Shown one piece after another: positions 1 to 12,989 of a DNA stretch of 64,000 nt; positions within the stretch are counted from its first letter, which is position 1, and every line of letters starts with the position of its first letter. A program made the position numbers and the translations under genes. Under the pieces are notes generated by a model. The model worked only from the letters and a program-made list of their open reading frames with translations. It was not told the origin of the DNA and made no database searches. Source of the DNA: Rosellinia necatrix (Eukaryota > Ascomycota > Sordariomycetes > Xylariales > Xylariaceae); the NCBI GenBank assembly GCA_021209875.1, contig JAGYVD010000009.1:3286001-3350000 (forward strand), read 5' to 3'.

Positions 1-228
1 CTAGAAACTAAAGAGGAACGGAGATAGACTCAATTTCCCTGTCAGGTAATGCTTATATCCGAATTCCATATGCTTGTTCGGTCTTATTCCCCCCTTTTGC
101 CACCCCTAACCTAGATGGCTCCGGTGCCACATCATCGCACACATAACTATTGCATCATGCCTTTGTGTGTTCATAACAGTTACGTAGATTTTATCCGGGC
201 GGCTTGAAGGATTTCCTGACCTGGGAGT

Positions 229-236
229 TGACGTCA
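229..236. promoter_or_regulatory. CRE-like palindrome TGACGTCA
   Basis: A perfect 8-bp palindrome TGACGTCA, the consensus for CREB/ATF-type bZIP factors (in fungi the Atf1/AtfA class). A second perfect copy lies at 3566-3573. No gene clearly starts next to this copy, so its function is uncertain. Confidence 0.35.
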
Positions 237-323
237 GCATACATATTGGCTCCGAAAAAACCCTCGGCGGTACCCTCAACCGTAGTCGAGTACGCGAACC
301 AAGTAGATTGATGTTTCCCACAG

Positions 324-325
<2 letters not shown>

Positions 326-364
<39 letters not shown>
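326..364. repeat. (TG)n microsatellite followed by a G-rich run
   Basis: An uninterrupted GT/TG dinucleotide tract of about 39 bases, followed directly at 365-383 by a run made almost only of G with a few A. It is a simple sequence repeat and probably length-polymorphic. The adjoining G tracts have four or more runs of at least three G and could form a G-quadruplex; that is inference. Confidence 0.9.
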
Positions 365-367
<3 letters not shown>

Positions 368-924
368 GAGGGGGGGAAGGGGGTTATCCCTAGCCTTCAG
401 TACGTGTAATTCGGCAACACTATATTTGCGATGAGGAGATGGATGAATTAGGATTGAAACTGTTGCATTAAAACTACCTCACATGAACCCAAAAGTCAAT
501 ATTTTCCCTGCATGTGTTGCCAGCCTTTCAGCGCTTTAATATAATTACTCATGACATAAACCCGGGATGTTTGAAACAAGCGCCCCTGATCGTAATATCG
601 TTCATCCGCTTATTTTTTGGCATGTCACAATATCATCGCGAATCGATGATCCCCTGACGTTGCGAGGTCGAACGAGTTGAAACTTGTGAACGGCGTCTAA
701 GAGACGCTTCAGTATGGATATACTCCGTAACTTTCATGTTGTAAATTGACGATAAAGCAAGAAATTCTATTCGAGGGGATTGAACTCTGTCTTTTGACGG
801 CTAATCGATGACTTTTCAACGCTGTATGCTTTAGCCAATGCTACAACAGTCCGTACTCTTGGGTTTGAATTTAACATCAAAGAGTTTCCAGAATTATCTA
901 TTGGCGTTACTAGCTTCCAGTCAT

Positions 925-3394
925 TTAGATGACAGATGGATTTAATAATACCGGTAGGTCTTGACCATCAGGGGGTGTCTTCGGTGAGTGATCAGACCTC
1001 TCATCCCCAGTATCAGGCTCAGAAGGGCCGGAGACACCTTTAAAATAATCAAAAAGCTGTTCCTGCCCATGAACGGTCTCATTATCCACCGGTAGCGGCG
1101 AGTTAGATTTCCCGGATTTCTCTCGCAGCCGATTCCCACTAACGTGGAGGCATCTAATCCCTGGATCTGGACTCTTTTTGTCATGATCTGGGGCAAGTCC
1201 GTGATCCGGCGAGAAGCCAAACACGCCTTGGTCTGGGGGATGGGCGAAGCCAGCTCTAATGGGACTGAGGGGTGCCAGAAACACATCGTCGGCTGGGGCT
1301 CGGCTGAGTTGGTTTGAAGGCTTAGGTCGTTTCAAGGCTTCCGAATAGTCTGTGCTGGTGTGCCCCGCGTCAAGAAAATACGGAACTGTCGGTTGCTCGA
1401 ATCCCACTTGATCGTTTTCCTTTTGGTCCTGCCTTCGACTTCGCTGGTCAGGTGCAAGCGATAATTTCGAGATCTGGGCTGTGGATTTTGATTCTCCACA
1501 GTTGGTGTCAGCTAGGATCTAAGATTGAGATCAGAATATTGATGAAATACCAACACTACGGGACTCCACTTCCGGTGTATGGGTCGAGGGGCGGCCGTCC
1601 CTAACAGACGTCACTGAAATCTCGGACGTCTTCCCAGTCGTGTTGCTAATTGACTGTTTAGATTTGGGATTTTTGGTGTTTGAAGCACCATGCTGAGAGC
1701 TTGGTGGTTGAGCTTGTAATTCCGGCTTCATTTCTCCTACCTTCGCGACTTCATTCTCTCTTTGACTATTAAGGTCGGGGTTGGATTGTTCGGACTTCGT
1801 GGATCCTGTTGGGCTGTGGCGCTCGGGCTCGCTGTTTATGTCCTTGTCAGGTTGAGTATGCTGAGATATCAATGGGTTTCGTCGCGCTAAATCATCATCA
1901 TTGCGTTGAATTTCCGCTTGCTTTAACCCGGATTCTCCCCAGGGTGATAAATCAATATGTTTGATTATATTTTCTTTTGGATTTTTTTTGGATTTTGTTG
2001 GTTTCGTTATATCAATTCCTTCTGATATCTTCCCTACCTCCGATGTCAAACCAGCTCTGGTATCCGTATCTGTTCTTTTATGTTCGTTAACACCTATCAT
2101 CGAGCTGCGGTGTCCTATTAAATAACAGACGATCATCAGTTTTTAATTATAACCGGGAGTAATGCCTGGCTGTGACATTAACTTACCACCGTAGTCGTTG
2201 GCTTTCAGATTGATTTGGTCTGAGCTACCCTTTTCGGGTTTTGACTTGGCCTTTGATTCATTAGACATATTATTCGTCAAGACCTCCGCAAATGATTTCG
2301 GTAAGTTCTTAGTGGATTCCTTCGATTCCTGAAGATGGCCGTTGGACTTGTCTTGTAAGGGCACCTCACCGTCTTTCTTTACCTCTGGGGATTTTGTCGA
2401 TGTCTCTGGGATAGAAGGTGCAAGATTGTTAGAAGGGGTATTGGATTTGGCGCTCGCCTTGGAGTTTGTTTCGATGCTTGACCGACTATTCGGAATGGAG
2501 CTATCGTTGAGATTATCTTTCGAGGAATTGCTGACTCCTTTTCTTGACTGATCTTTATCCTTCTTTCGCGAAGGGAGCTTTGGCAATGGTTGGTTCAATT
2601 GCTCATCGATACGTCGATTAAGTTCCTTAAAGTTCAAATTCAGAATTAGAGCATACAATATTGGACAACGGCATCCAAAATCTTACCTTTCGCCTCTCTG
2701 CAAGATTTTGTAAACTCTCCTTGCCCTCCTTGCCCACCCTACGAGCTGCCTCCTCAACTTCGTCCATTTTGTGTGACATGTCATCGTCGATAGAATCGAC
2801 CTCTTTGTCATATTTACGTTGTCGCTGTTTGTCTTCCTTCGAATTGGCCTTCTTCAAATCTTCGTCCTCGCGCCGACGTTGCGCCGCACGTTCTTCGTCT
2901 TCCTGCTTCCGCTTCTTTTTAATATCGTCCAGCTCTGTTCGGCGCTTAATCTGTAATTGTTCTCCATCTTTGGCGAATGAAGACTCTAACTCCGCTAGCC
3001 AACTATCGCGTTTTTGTTCCAATTGATCAAGTTCATCGTATTGTGCTTTCCCAGACAGTTTATTGACAGTGGTTCCTATCTCTGTCAACGTGTCCTGCAT
3101 CTGCTGTATGAGAGTTTCGACCTCCATCTTGATAACGGTGCCCAATACAGGACGGACGGTCGGCACTTGGTTTGTTAATGGGCTGACGGTCAAGAGATAA
3201 ACCCTGGTATCGAATGTATAGAATATGTTGGCAACCGCAAAATATTGATTAGAATGCAAAGGCTGGCATCGAATATCTGGAGTATGCGGGTATGATGGTA
3301 GTGTCAAGCCTGGCAATTTGGGTTCGGACCAAATGGATTCAGAAGTTGCATCTATATTTTTAAATAACGCCGCATATGTTAAACAGTCTTCCAT
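925..3394 (-). CDS. Uncharacterised coiled-coil protein with disordered Ser/Pro/Lys-rich tail (4 exons)
   Basis: My model joins four minus-strand exons: 3394-2687, 2625-2187, 2114-1551 and 1511-925, giving 765 residues in frame. Introns 1 (2626-2686) and 2 (2115-2186) have good GTAAGA and GTAAGT donors and AG acceptors. Intron 3 (1512-1550) is only 39 bases and is the weak point of the model. The start is the ATG at 3394. Residues 1-90 are a mixed N-terminal segment. Residues 90-250 are a highly charged Glu/Lys/Arg coiled coil ending in an RRIDEQL stretch that crosses intron 1. The rest is low-complexity Ser/Thr/Pro/Lys-rich and probably disordered. There is no signal peptide, membrane segment or catalytic motif. 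It resembles uncharacterised fungal proteins sometimes called involucrin-repeat-like; that is from memory and untested. Function is unknown; a scaffold role would be a guess. Confidence 0.75.
2626..2686 (-). other. Intron 1 of the coiled-coil gene
   Basis: On the minus strand the donor GTAAGA directly follows the codons for Arg-Lys, and the acceptor TTTAAG precedes the codons for Glu-Leu-Asn. The 61-base length is typical for filamentous fungi. Joining keeps the reading frame in phase 0 and restores a continuous charged helix across the junction, which is the best evidence for the splice. Confidence 0.8.
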
Positions 3395-4433
3395 GACGCT
3401 CAAAAAAATACCTTGCAGGTGTCATCGCGTCAGTCGAGTACGTAATCGTTAGTGGTGCTCACCCCATGGGTTGTTGAATAGTGCCGGGCATATCCGAGCA
3501 ACACTAACACACCACGTCAAGCCAAATAACCCGGAGCCTCTCTCCCGTTATTCACGAAGCTGGGATGACGTCAGTGAAACTGGTTGTTTAAGTCACAAAG
3601 GATCGCATTTCGTTGTTTCGTATCTAAGATGCAAGATTATCTCATAGAGAAATATAAAGTTAATGATCTTGATGATTTAATAATGTCAATAGGTTCTCTT
3701 GCTGACCCTCCAAATATTTCCTTAAATACGTCATATATGTCCTTTCAATGTTATTTAAACTTTCTATCACAATAAAATCTATAACGTCTGCATCAGTGTG
3801 CACCGGAATGCGTCGGGATGCGTTTTATTCTCATCTTTTAATCCAAGTGAGTCATGCTAGTGCAGCAAGGAGCTGTTCTAGCGGCTGAAATACCGCCCAG
3901 CCAATGCTTCGATAAAGTGAAATGATGCCATTAAATCTACGCCTAATTCACCATCCTTCAAGGATCCGTACGATGCGCATAGACTAACTAAGGTTTGCAC
4001 CAAGCCTTAAATTGGCATCTGAAGAGCCAAACCCACAGGTATGACGGACGGTGAACATAGACAGTGCATGGCTTGAATAGATCGACTACATCATTAGCGG
4101 CCCTGCGAGATTGTTGTGCGGTTGCATGTCTCTGTAATAATCTAATCCGCATGCTAACGTGGGGTAATGAGATGGCCAAGGCCCTTTTCATCCTAAGGCT
4201 ATGACTCCTATTTTTGTTTCGATTCTCAGGCTTTTACTTTCATTTGTTGTCTCGCAGTCTCTCGTCGACAGACTCTATCGAAAGACAGAAATGTAGCATC
4301 ATCAGTGATGCTATTACTTGTAGCCATGTTACCAAAGCCAAGTGCTTGATTATTCGTGCCCCAGGCAATATCATTATAGAACGCTTTGTGACCAAGGCAA
4401 GGAGAAGAAAATGCGAAGGCCGCATGAGAATTT
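3395..4433. other. Upstream region of the coiled-coil gene; host DNA up to the E insertion site
   Basis: This holds the promoter region of the minus-strand gene. I see no convincing TATA box, but a perfect TGACGTCA lies about 170 bases upstream of the start codon. Short open frames at 3584-3775 (plus), 3988-4191 (minus) and 4214-4486 (plus) have no recognisable domain. The last one runs into the LTR of element E, so it cannot be a native gene in that form. The composition is normal, with no visible spread of mutation from the transposon beside it. Confidence 0.55.
3566..3573. promoter_or_regulatory. CRE-like palindrome upstream of the coiled-coil gene
   Basis: A second perfect TGACGTCA, about 170 bases upstream of the ATG at 3394. 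Its position fits a promoter element for a bZIP factor of the Atf/CREB class, which in fungi usually act in stress responses. Motif and position are seen; binding is inferred. Confidence 0.45.
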
Positions 4434-4595
4434 TGTCACAGTTCACACTGCTGGTAGTTCCAGAAATGACTTATATTATTGCATAAGGAGGGAAGGTTTT
4501 TTATTTAGTTAGTCGCTAGCTACTTGCTTTTTTTATATATAGTATTTTAGCTTATGTTTTAATAGGGTTTTTAGGTTAGAACTAGTTTTATAATA
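4434..4595. repeat. Left LTR of element E
   Basis: About 162 bases, beginning TGTCAC after the target duplication AATTT. The outer 60 or so bases match the inferred ancestral sequence; from about 4500 inward, C-to-T and G-to-A type changes accumulate. The right LTR shows the opposite gradient. Confidence 0.88.
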
Positions 4596-4673
4596 GTATT
4601 TTTTTTTTTAAACTATAGATGTTTTTATTTATAAAATAAAATTTTTAATAAATAATAGTTAAATATTTTTTTT

Positions 4674-4910
4674 AAAGCTTTAGCGTTATAAAATAAATAT
4701 TATATAATATATTTTTTTTTTTAAACTATTAAATAAACGTTTTTTTTTTTTTTTTAAAAATAAGTCTGTAGTAATATAAAGCTTATATGCTGTTTTTTAT
4801 AAAATAAATGCTATATAATATATTTTTTTTTTTTAAACTGCTAAATATATATTTTTTTTATTTTTTTTTAAGCACGGGCTGCCGGCGATATAAAGCTTGC
4901 TTACTGCTTT
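4674..4910. repeat. Degenerate tandem repeats just inside the left end of element E
   Basis: Units beginning AAAGCTT recur at 4674, 4778 and 4892, spacings of 104 and 114 bases. Each contains a long T run and a TATAATATA block. They lie between the left LTR and the A1 insertion. Tandem units in an LTR element's untranslated region are common, but no role can be read from this sequence. Confidence 0.6.
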
Positions 4911-5301
4911 TAAATATAAATATTTTTTAATTTATTTATTTTTATTTTTTTTCTAGTTTTTTAAGATTTTTTTTATTATTTTATTTTTGTTTTATTTTTT
5001 TTTTTGTTTTTGTTTTACTGCTTTTTATACTTTTTATTATTTAGTTTTTATAAAAAAACTTTTATTTTTATTATTTATATATTTAAACGTAAAATATTAA
5101 AAAATAGTTTTATTATTTAAAAACAGTTAAATTATATATTTATTATTTTTTATTAATAAAAACTATTAAATATTAATAATATATAAAATATAAAAATATT
5201 TACAAGCTTATAAATATATATTTACTTATTGTTTTTTATTATTATATTTTAAATTTTTTGTTTTAAATATTAATTTATAACTGCTAAACTATTTTAGTTA
5301 T

Positions 5302-5502
5302 TAAGAAGATTGGTATGAGGGTAGAAAGAAAGATGATTTTATTAATTTCTGCTAGGTAGGGAATTCTAGTAAGTCTGGAATTAACCTCTGCAGGGGTGGC
5401 CGTAGGCCATCTGTTGCTAGCTGTAGCCTGTGCAACTTATTTAATCTAATAATATATAAGCTGTTGGCTCGATTAATATAGGCTTTTTTAAAGACTTTAT
5501 TA
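5302..5502 (-). repeat. Left LTR of A1
   Basis: 201 bases, same length as the partner LTR. The outer (left) part keeps its GC, while the inner (right) end is strongly mutated compared with the same position of the LTR at 12784-12984. The centre contains short GC-rich palindromes such as CCTGCAGG. Confidence 0.85.
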
Positions 5503-8500
5503 AAATGCCGGCGGATAGAAAAACAGCTACTGCTTTTAGTAATACGTTAGGTTGTTTTATAAAGCCGTTTTTTGCGTTTAATTTTTTTTTTTATTTTAAA
5601 ATAAAAACCGTTTTTTTTTTAATAATCGTTTATTATTTTTTTTAAATAATATAGTTAGTTTTTAATATATTATTAATTATGTTTATATTTTTAGCTTTGC
5701 TATTTAATTAAATAGTTAAATCTGTTTTTTTTTTTATTAACGTAATATTTAAAAATTTGTTTAATTTTATATATTTTTTTATTATTACTATTTAAATGTT
5801 TATATTAATTAGCTTTTATTAGCTTAAGCGCTAGTTTAGTTTATTTAAAAAATTATTTTAGCTGCATATATATTATAAATAAATTATTAATATTATTAAA
5901 TAAATTTTATAATGCTTTAAAAGTTTAATTTATAAGCTAAGTTTTTAATTTTTTTTTATTGTTTAAAGTTCTATATATTATTATAAATATTTTTTAAAAG
6001 CTTGTTTAATAAATAATATTTGTTATATAAACATAATAATATTTTTTATTAAAAATAAATTATAATATATAATATTTATTATTATAATATTTTTTAGCTT
6101 GTGCTGCAGTAAAATTTATTATTAGCTTAACGTTTTATTTAAAATAGTTTTTTAAAGTTTTTACCTGTTTTATGCTTAGTTAATTAAATTAATTAATAAT
6201 AAGGTCTAAAAGTTTTAATAATTTAAATATAAATAGCTGTTTATATAAAATAAACTGTATTGCTTGCAACTATATAGTATTAAAGTTTTATTATAATATT
6301 AAATATAAGTTAACGTAGTTAAACTTAAAGTTTTTAAAGTTATAATAACGTATTATTAATTTAATTATTTAGTTTTTTTTTTAATAATTTATTATTTTAA
6401 AATAATACGCTATAATTATTAATAGTTTTATATTTAAAGCTTTTTATATTTTTTTAAAAGTTAAATATAAACTTTTAGTTTTAATTAAAATAATACTTTT
6501 AAAATTTTTTAATTGCTTATTAATAATTATTTTATAAATATATTAGCTTAGTTTTTAATTATATATTTTTATTTTTAAAATAAACAAGTTTTATTTAAAT
6601 ATATAATATAATATAGTTATTATATAATTATATATATTATAATATTTTTATTTATTAACTGCTATAAAATATTTTTAATATTTATTAAAAATAGTTTTAA
6701 TATAAAGTTAATTGCTATTATTTATATAAATAATATATTTTTAAACATATTAATTTAAAGCTTTTTATTAGTTTAAATTAGTTTATATAATTAAAGTTGC
6801 AACTTAAATAATATTTAATATATTTTTAATTAATTAAAATTTATAATAAATAAAAAACTTTTAAGATTTTTTATTATTTTTTAAACTAGCGTAATATTTA
6901 TTATTATATACAGCTTTAAATATTTATTTAATTATATTATATAAAATATATAATCGTTTTATTTTTTAATATTAGTTATAAATTAAGCTATTTATAATAA
7001 AAAAAATGCTTAAGTTTAAAAATATTATAACGCTTTTATTATTTTAATAAAATTTTAAAATATTTAGCTTATTTATTATTTTATTATATTATATATTAGT
7101 TTAATAATTTTTTTAAATTTTGTTTTTTATTTATTGCTTATTACTGCTTTTATTATATGTTTTATTATATTTTATATTAAGTTTAATATTATTAATTTTT
7201 TAATTTTTATAATTTACTTATTTTATTTATAACGTTTTATATTAATTTAAGTCTGTTTAATATATTTAATATATAGTTTAATTTTTTAATAAATAATATA
7301 TTTAAAATTTATATTAAAAAGTATATTAAAAATTAATTAATTAGATGTTTATATAATTTATAACAGCTATATTTAATAATATTTAATTAATTATGTTTTT
7401 AATTATTAAATAGTTTATAAATATAATTATATTATTTTTATTAGATTAAACTATTATTTATAGTTTTTAACAGCTTAAATAAAATTAGCTATTTTTAATT
7501 TAAATAGTTTATATTTAGTTTTAGCTTATAATAAATTATAATTTAAATATATAATTAGTTTTATTTATATTAATAAAATTAAGCTTTTAAGCTTTTAGTT
7601 ATATTTTCTGCTTATATAAAATAATATAATTTTAAAACTATGTTTTTAGTTTTATTTATTTATAAAAAAACAGTTTTTAAAATTATAATATTACAAAATT
7701 ATTTTATAACAGATAATATTTTAAATAGCTTTAAATAAAATTATTTCAGCTTTTATTAGTTTATAATATATATTATAAATATAATAAATATGTTTTTTTG
7801 TTTAAAGTTTTTTTTTTATATTTTTAACTAATAAATTAGTTTTTTAATTCTGTAGTAGTTCTGCTAATTAAACGTAATATAAAATTAAATTATAAAAAAT
7901 CTGCTTGTTTTAAAATATTTTTAAAGCTTGCAACGTTTTTAAAAAACTAATTATTAAAATGCTTATATTTATTTAATAATAATTAATAGTTTTAAAACGT
8001 TTATATAGAATTTAAAAAGCTTTATAAATAAATAGCTAATAAAAATTTTATAAAAACATTATAATATTTTTTTATAAAATAATATAAAAATTGTTTTAAA
8101 ATGTTTAAAATAATTTTTATAACTATTAAAATATATAATAACATTATTAATAAAATATTAATAATAATATATATATTTATACAGCAGTTAGTTTATATAT
8201 TTTTATATATATGCTAAAAATTATTATATTTTATTAATATTATATTAAATTGTTTTAAGCTATAAAAACTAATTATTATAAATATATTTTTAAATTTAAA
8301 ATATATTAGAAATTAATAAAAAATCCTGTTATATTAATAATTATAATATATTTTTATTTAACAAGCTTTTAATTATTTCGTTTTATAAAAATAATAAATA
8401 ACTATTTAAAACTATTATTTTATTAAATTATTAAAAATCAACTATTATTTAGCTTTTATTAACTTTATATATTTTTATTATATAATAAAAACAAAATAAG

Positions 8501-11500
8501 CAAAAAGTATTAGTTTATTTATTTATTATAGTTAATTTATTTTATATAGCTTGTTATAAATATTATTTAATACTTTTATATTTTATTTATTAAAAAATAC
8601 TGTTTTAAATTTAATTTAATTTTTATTAATTATTAATAAAAATATTTTAAATTGTTTTTTATAAAATGTTTACTTTTCTGCGATCTATTTAAATATTGTA
8701 AAATATAACTATTTTAATAAATCAGAAGGCTTTAAACGTTTTTTAGCATATATATAAACATTTTTTTAATAACAGTTTTAGAAAAATCGCCTAGTTTTTT
8801 AATACTTAAAAAAAATATATATATTTTTAATTTTAAGTTTATTTTCTAGTGTTAAAAAGTTTAGCTTAAAGTTTTTAAAGCTTTTAAATTAATTATTATA
8901 TTAAATACAGCGTTTATAAAAAAATACTTTTTATTAATATATTTAAGCGTATTATTTTATACTTAATATTTTTTATATAATATTAAACATATTAGTTATT
9001 TATATGTTCATTATAAAAGTTATTATAAAGTTTAATATATAATTTATTTTATTTAAATATATAACTGTTTTACGTTTAATATTATATTAGTTATTATTAT
9101 AGTTAATAAAAGATTTAGTTTAAACTTTATATTAGTTATAATAGTTATATTTATTAAAAGTTGCTTGTTAGTTTTAGCTAAAGCTGTTTCTGCTAATAAT
9201 AAAGCAGTAGCTATAATTATAAAAATTATTATCGTTAATTTTAAAAGCTTATATATATTTTATTATTTTTATTTTTTAAATTTAATTCAGCTTAATATTT
9301 TTATAAATTTTAATAGTTTTTATTAAAATATTTATTATTAGTATTACTTTAAAAGTTTTAACGTTAATTATATTATATATATTATTTTTATATATAACTA
9401 TAAAACAAAAGCTTTTATTATTTAATAAAAGTTTATACTTTATTATAAAATAAGCTTTTTTCTGCTTTATAGTTTTATGCTTTTTAATTAATAATTTTTA
9501 TATATATTTATAACTATAAATAAATATATTAAATAAAATTATAAATTTATTTATTTTTAGCTTAATAAATCAATATTTTTAATCTATAATTAATTATAGT
9601 TTTATATAAATATAAAAGTTATTATTAAATAGCATTTTTAGTTTTAAATAATTTTTACTACTTATTTTTTTTATATATTTAAATATTTTAAATTTTTAGT
9701 TTTATTTATTTTTTAATATAAAAATAAACTTGGTTTTTTAAGTTTAACTAATTTATTTTTAAAACAATATATTTAATTTAATTAAAAGCAGTTTTATATA
9801 TTAAAATATTTAAAAAAATTTACTAATAATAGTTTTTTAATATTTAAGTTAATATAAATTTATTAGTTTTATTTAATTAAAAACAGCTTAGTATTAATCC
9901 GCAGATATATATAATTTAATTAAAAAGTTTTATTATACTTGTTGTTAATATTTAATGCTTTAATTATAAAAATTTTGCGGTTAAAAATATTGTTAGCTGC
10001 TTTATATATTATATTAAAGCGTGTTTTTAACACGTTATAATTTATTTTTTTTTTTTATTTAATAGTTTTATTTTTAGTTTTAATCTGTTTAATAGTTTTA
10101 TTTTTAGCTTTAATATAATTTTAAAAATGCTTAAAAAATTAATTATATAAAAATAGTTTTTAAAAACAGTACTTATAAATATATTTTTACGTGCAATTAA
10201 AAAAATGTTGTAATTTTTTTAATTTAATATAAAAGTTATATTTTTTATATATAATTTTAAAATAGTTTTTAATTTATAAATTTAATAGTATTAATAACAA
10301 GTAAAAGCTAAGTTTAATATTAAATAAAAAAAAGCGCGTTTTTTGTTATTATTTTGTTTAATTTTTTGTTTATTTATATTATTGTTTGCAAAATATATAT
10401 AAAGTAAACGCTGGTCGTTTTTTTAATTTTAATTATAATTTTTATGATTTAAGTATTTATAATTTTAACTTTAATTATAATTATAATTATATTTTTAGTT
10501 ATATTTCTGATTATAATTTTTTAGTTTTTGATTATTTTTTTTGGTTTTTTAATAGTTATTATAGTTTTAGTTTTAACGTTTATAGCTTTTTTTACAGCTA
10601 TTACTTTAGTTATTATAACTTTTACTCCAGCTTTAATACTATTTATAACTACGCTTGCAGTTATTCTAGCTTTAATTTTTAAAATATTTGTTATTTAATT
10701 AACGTTTTTTTTAATCAGGTTAATAATTATAGCTTTTTTAATAAGTTATTTTAACAGCTAATATTAAATTTATTAATATTATTTTTAGTTTAATATTTAA
10801 ATATATTTTTTAGCTTTATGTTTTAGCTTGTATTAGCTATTTTTATTTTACGCATATAGTCGGCTAAAATTTTTTTAATTTAAAAATTAAATATAGTTTA
10901 AAATTATATTTTTTATTAATCGTAAATATTTTTATAATTTTATACTAGTTTTTATTACTTTTTATAGCGTTTTTATAGCTTTAATATATTATATTTAATA
11001 TTAAATAAACTAAAAAATACGTTTTAATTTTCTGTAATATTTTTAAAATAAGTTTTTTTTATAAACTTTTAAAACGTTTTACTAGTTTATGTTTTAAATT
11101 TTTTATAGTTTTTAAGCAATATATTTAAGCCTGCTTTTTTTATATATATCGGTTGTTTATATAAATTTTGCTGTTTTATTATAATAAAGCTGATCTAGCT
11201 AATAAATAATTAAATAAATTAATTATTTATTAAACGTTTAAAGCTTAAATGTTTTTATTTTTTAATAATAATTTAATATAATTAATAAAAAATAAACGTT
11301 TATATAAATTATATTTTTTATCGGCTATATATTTTTATTATTAAAGTTTTTTATTTTAAGTTAAAAATATTAATATCGTTTTATTTAATTTTATATATGC
11401 TTTTTTGTTTTAGCTGTTATACTTAATATAAACTGTTTTTATTAGCTTAACGCGGCATAACTATATTTATTATTATTAGAATTATCCGAGCTAAAAAAAT

Positions 11501-12783
11501 TAAATAAATTGTTGTTATTATAGTTTTTACTGCAATAATAGTTATTATTTCTGTTTTTATTATTATAACGCTTATAAAAATCGTTTTAATATTTAATAAA
11601 AAGTTTTAAGTTATTATTTTTTTTAAAAAAATTTTTATTTAATAAAACATATAAAAAAAATATAATAGTTGCAATATTTAACTTATTTAAAATATTTATA
11701 GTTATATTTTATATGCTAGCTATTTAAATATTAGTTAATATAACAGCTTTATTTTTGCTTTATCGGCAGGCTTTATTTTAAATTACTAATCTATAGCTTT
11801 ATTAACTTTAATATTATTTTTAATCGGCTGCAGTTCTAAGTTTTATATTGTTAAAAATTTAATATTAATGTTTTTAAAAGTTTAAAAACTTTTAAACTTA
11901 TTTAATTAACTTTAAAACTAAATTAAAAAATATTTTTATAGTTTTTACGTTTTTACGTAAAATATTAATTAAAACGTTGGCTTATTTTTAATATTTTAAA
12001 AAATAGTCGACGGTTTTTTAGTCTAGGCTAAATTGTTTTAGCAGCAGCATATTTTTAAATAAAAATTATATTAATTTAAAATATTCTGCTAAAGTTTTTT
12101 TAAAGTCGTTTATATTTAAGCTTAATATATATAATAAAATATAATAACGTAATATTATTACAAGCTTAAAAAAATTAAACGTATTATTAAAAAAATATTT
12201 AAATATGTATATAATATGTTTAAATAATTGTTTTTATATATAAATATTATTAGCTGTTGCTTTTAGTTTATTAACTTGTAATTTAAAAGCTATAGGGGTA
12301 AAACAGAGTAAACTACACGTATAAAAAAATAAAATAATAAAGCTATTTTTTAAAAAATTCCAGCTTTTAATTATAATATATATACTTATAGTTATTTAAT
12401 AAACACGTTTACTAACGCTTTTTTTTAATAATAAATAAAAATAAATAACTTGCTATATTTATAAATCTAAATATACTTTGGTTATTAAACACGTTTAAAT
12501 ATGCAACTTTAATAATAATAACTTTTAAAATATAAAAATAAACTATTAAGCATTTTTTAACAACTATTTATTTATAAGCTTTAATAAAGTATATAATTTA
12601 TATAAAAAAAAATAGTTGCTAAAATAACGTTTTATTTATATTAATTATTTAATTATAGCTAGATTAAAACGCGCGCGTTTAAATCTTTAGCCACGGATAA
12701 AATCTTTTAATCTTAAAAAATCTAAAAAATAGTATTAGTTTAATTTAATAACAAGATCTATCGGTTATATAAAAGCACTACTT

Positions 12784-12984
12784 TAAAAAGATTGGTATAA
12801 AAATAAAAAAAAAAATAATTCTATTAATTTCTGCTAAGTGGGGAATTTTAGTAAGTCTAGAATTAACCCCTGCAGGGGTGGCCGTAGGCCACCTGTTGCC
12901 AGCCGTAGCCTGTGCAACCTATCTAATCTAATAATACACGAGCCGTTGGCTTGATTGATATAGGCCCTTTCGGGGACTCTATCA
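12784..12984 (-). repeat. Right LTR of A1
   Basis: 201 bases, with a GC-rich core (about 12845-12980) containing the palindromes CCCCTGCAGGGG and GGCCGTAGGCC. The outer end, with the block CCCTTTCGGGGAC, is intact, whereas its left-LTR counterpart is mutated. The inner end is AT-converted. The decamer ATCTAATCTA, also present in D2, lies in this core. Confidence 0.85.
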
Positions 12985-12989
12985 GTTAT

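Larger units (their letters stand above)
1..924. other. Intergenic host DNA, no supported gene
   Basis: Base composition is that of ordinary host DNA, without the AT bias seen after 4500. The only sizeable open frame (minus strand, 106-321) has no recognisable domain and no intron structure. The stretch holds a TG microsatellite, a G-rich run and one CRE-like octamer, listed separately. It lies downstream of the minus-strand coiled-coil gene, so it should contain that gene's 3' UTR and terminator, but I could not fix a polyadenylation site. Confidence 0.6.
5302..12984 (-). mobile_element. Element A1: full-length RIP-degraded LTR retrotransposon nested in E
   Basis: Terminal direct repeats of 201 bases each (5302-5502 and 12784-12984) are flanked by the perfect 5-bp duplication GTTAT (5297-5301 and 12985-12989). 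Total length is 7683 bases. A2 (56199-63858) is a near full-length copy in the opposite orientation. I place A1 on the minus strand for two reasons. A tRNA-primer-like sequence starting TAGTGCTTTT (TGG if the RIP change is undone) lies three bases inside the right LTR. The stretch at 10386-10700 also reads on the minus strand as an Ala/Glu/Val-rich frame broken mainly by RIP-type stops, as expected for a decayed gag. No clear polypurine tract supports this, so orientation is tentative. It cannot code for active proteins. Confidence 0.88.

Noticed and set aside
3584..3775. Short plus-strand open frame (63 residues, about 48 from its first ATG)
   Set aside because: No recognisable domain, no ATG at the start of the long form, and it lies in the likely promoter of the coiled-coil gene. 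A small gene is possible, but nothing supports it.
4214..4486. Plus-strand 90-residue open frame at the left edge of element E
   Set aside because: It runs across the E insertion point at 4433/4434 into the LTR, so its 3' end is transposon sequence. No domain is visible in the host part.
10386..10682. Plus-strand 98-residue open frame rich in Phe, Tyr and Asn inside A1
   Set aside because: The composition follows from repeated TTTTAATTATAAT-like DNA after RIP. The opposite strand reads as a broken gag-like frame, and the A2 copy does not keep the plus-strand frame open.
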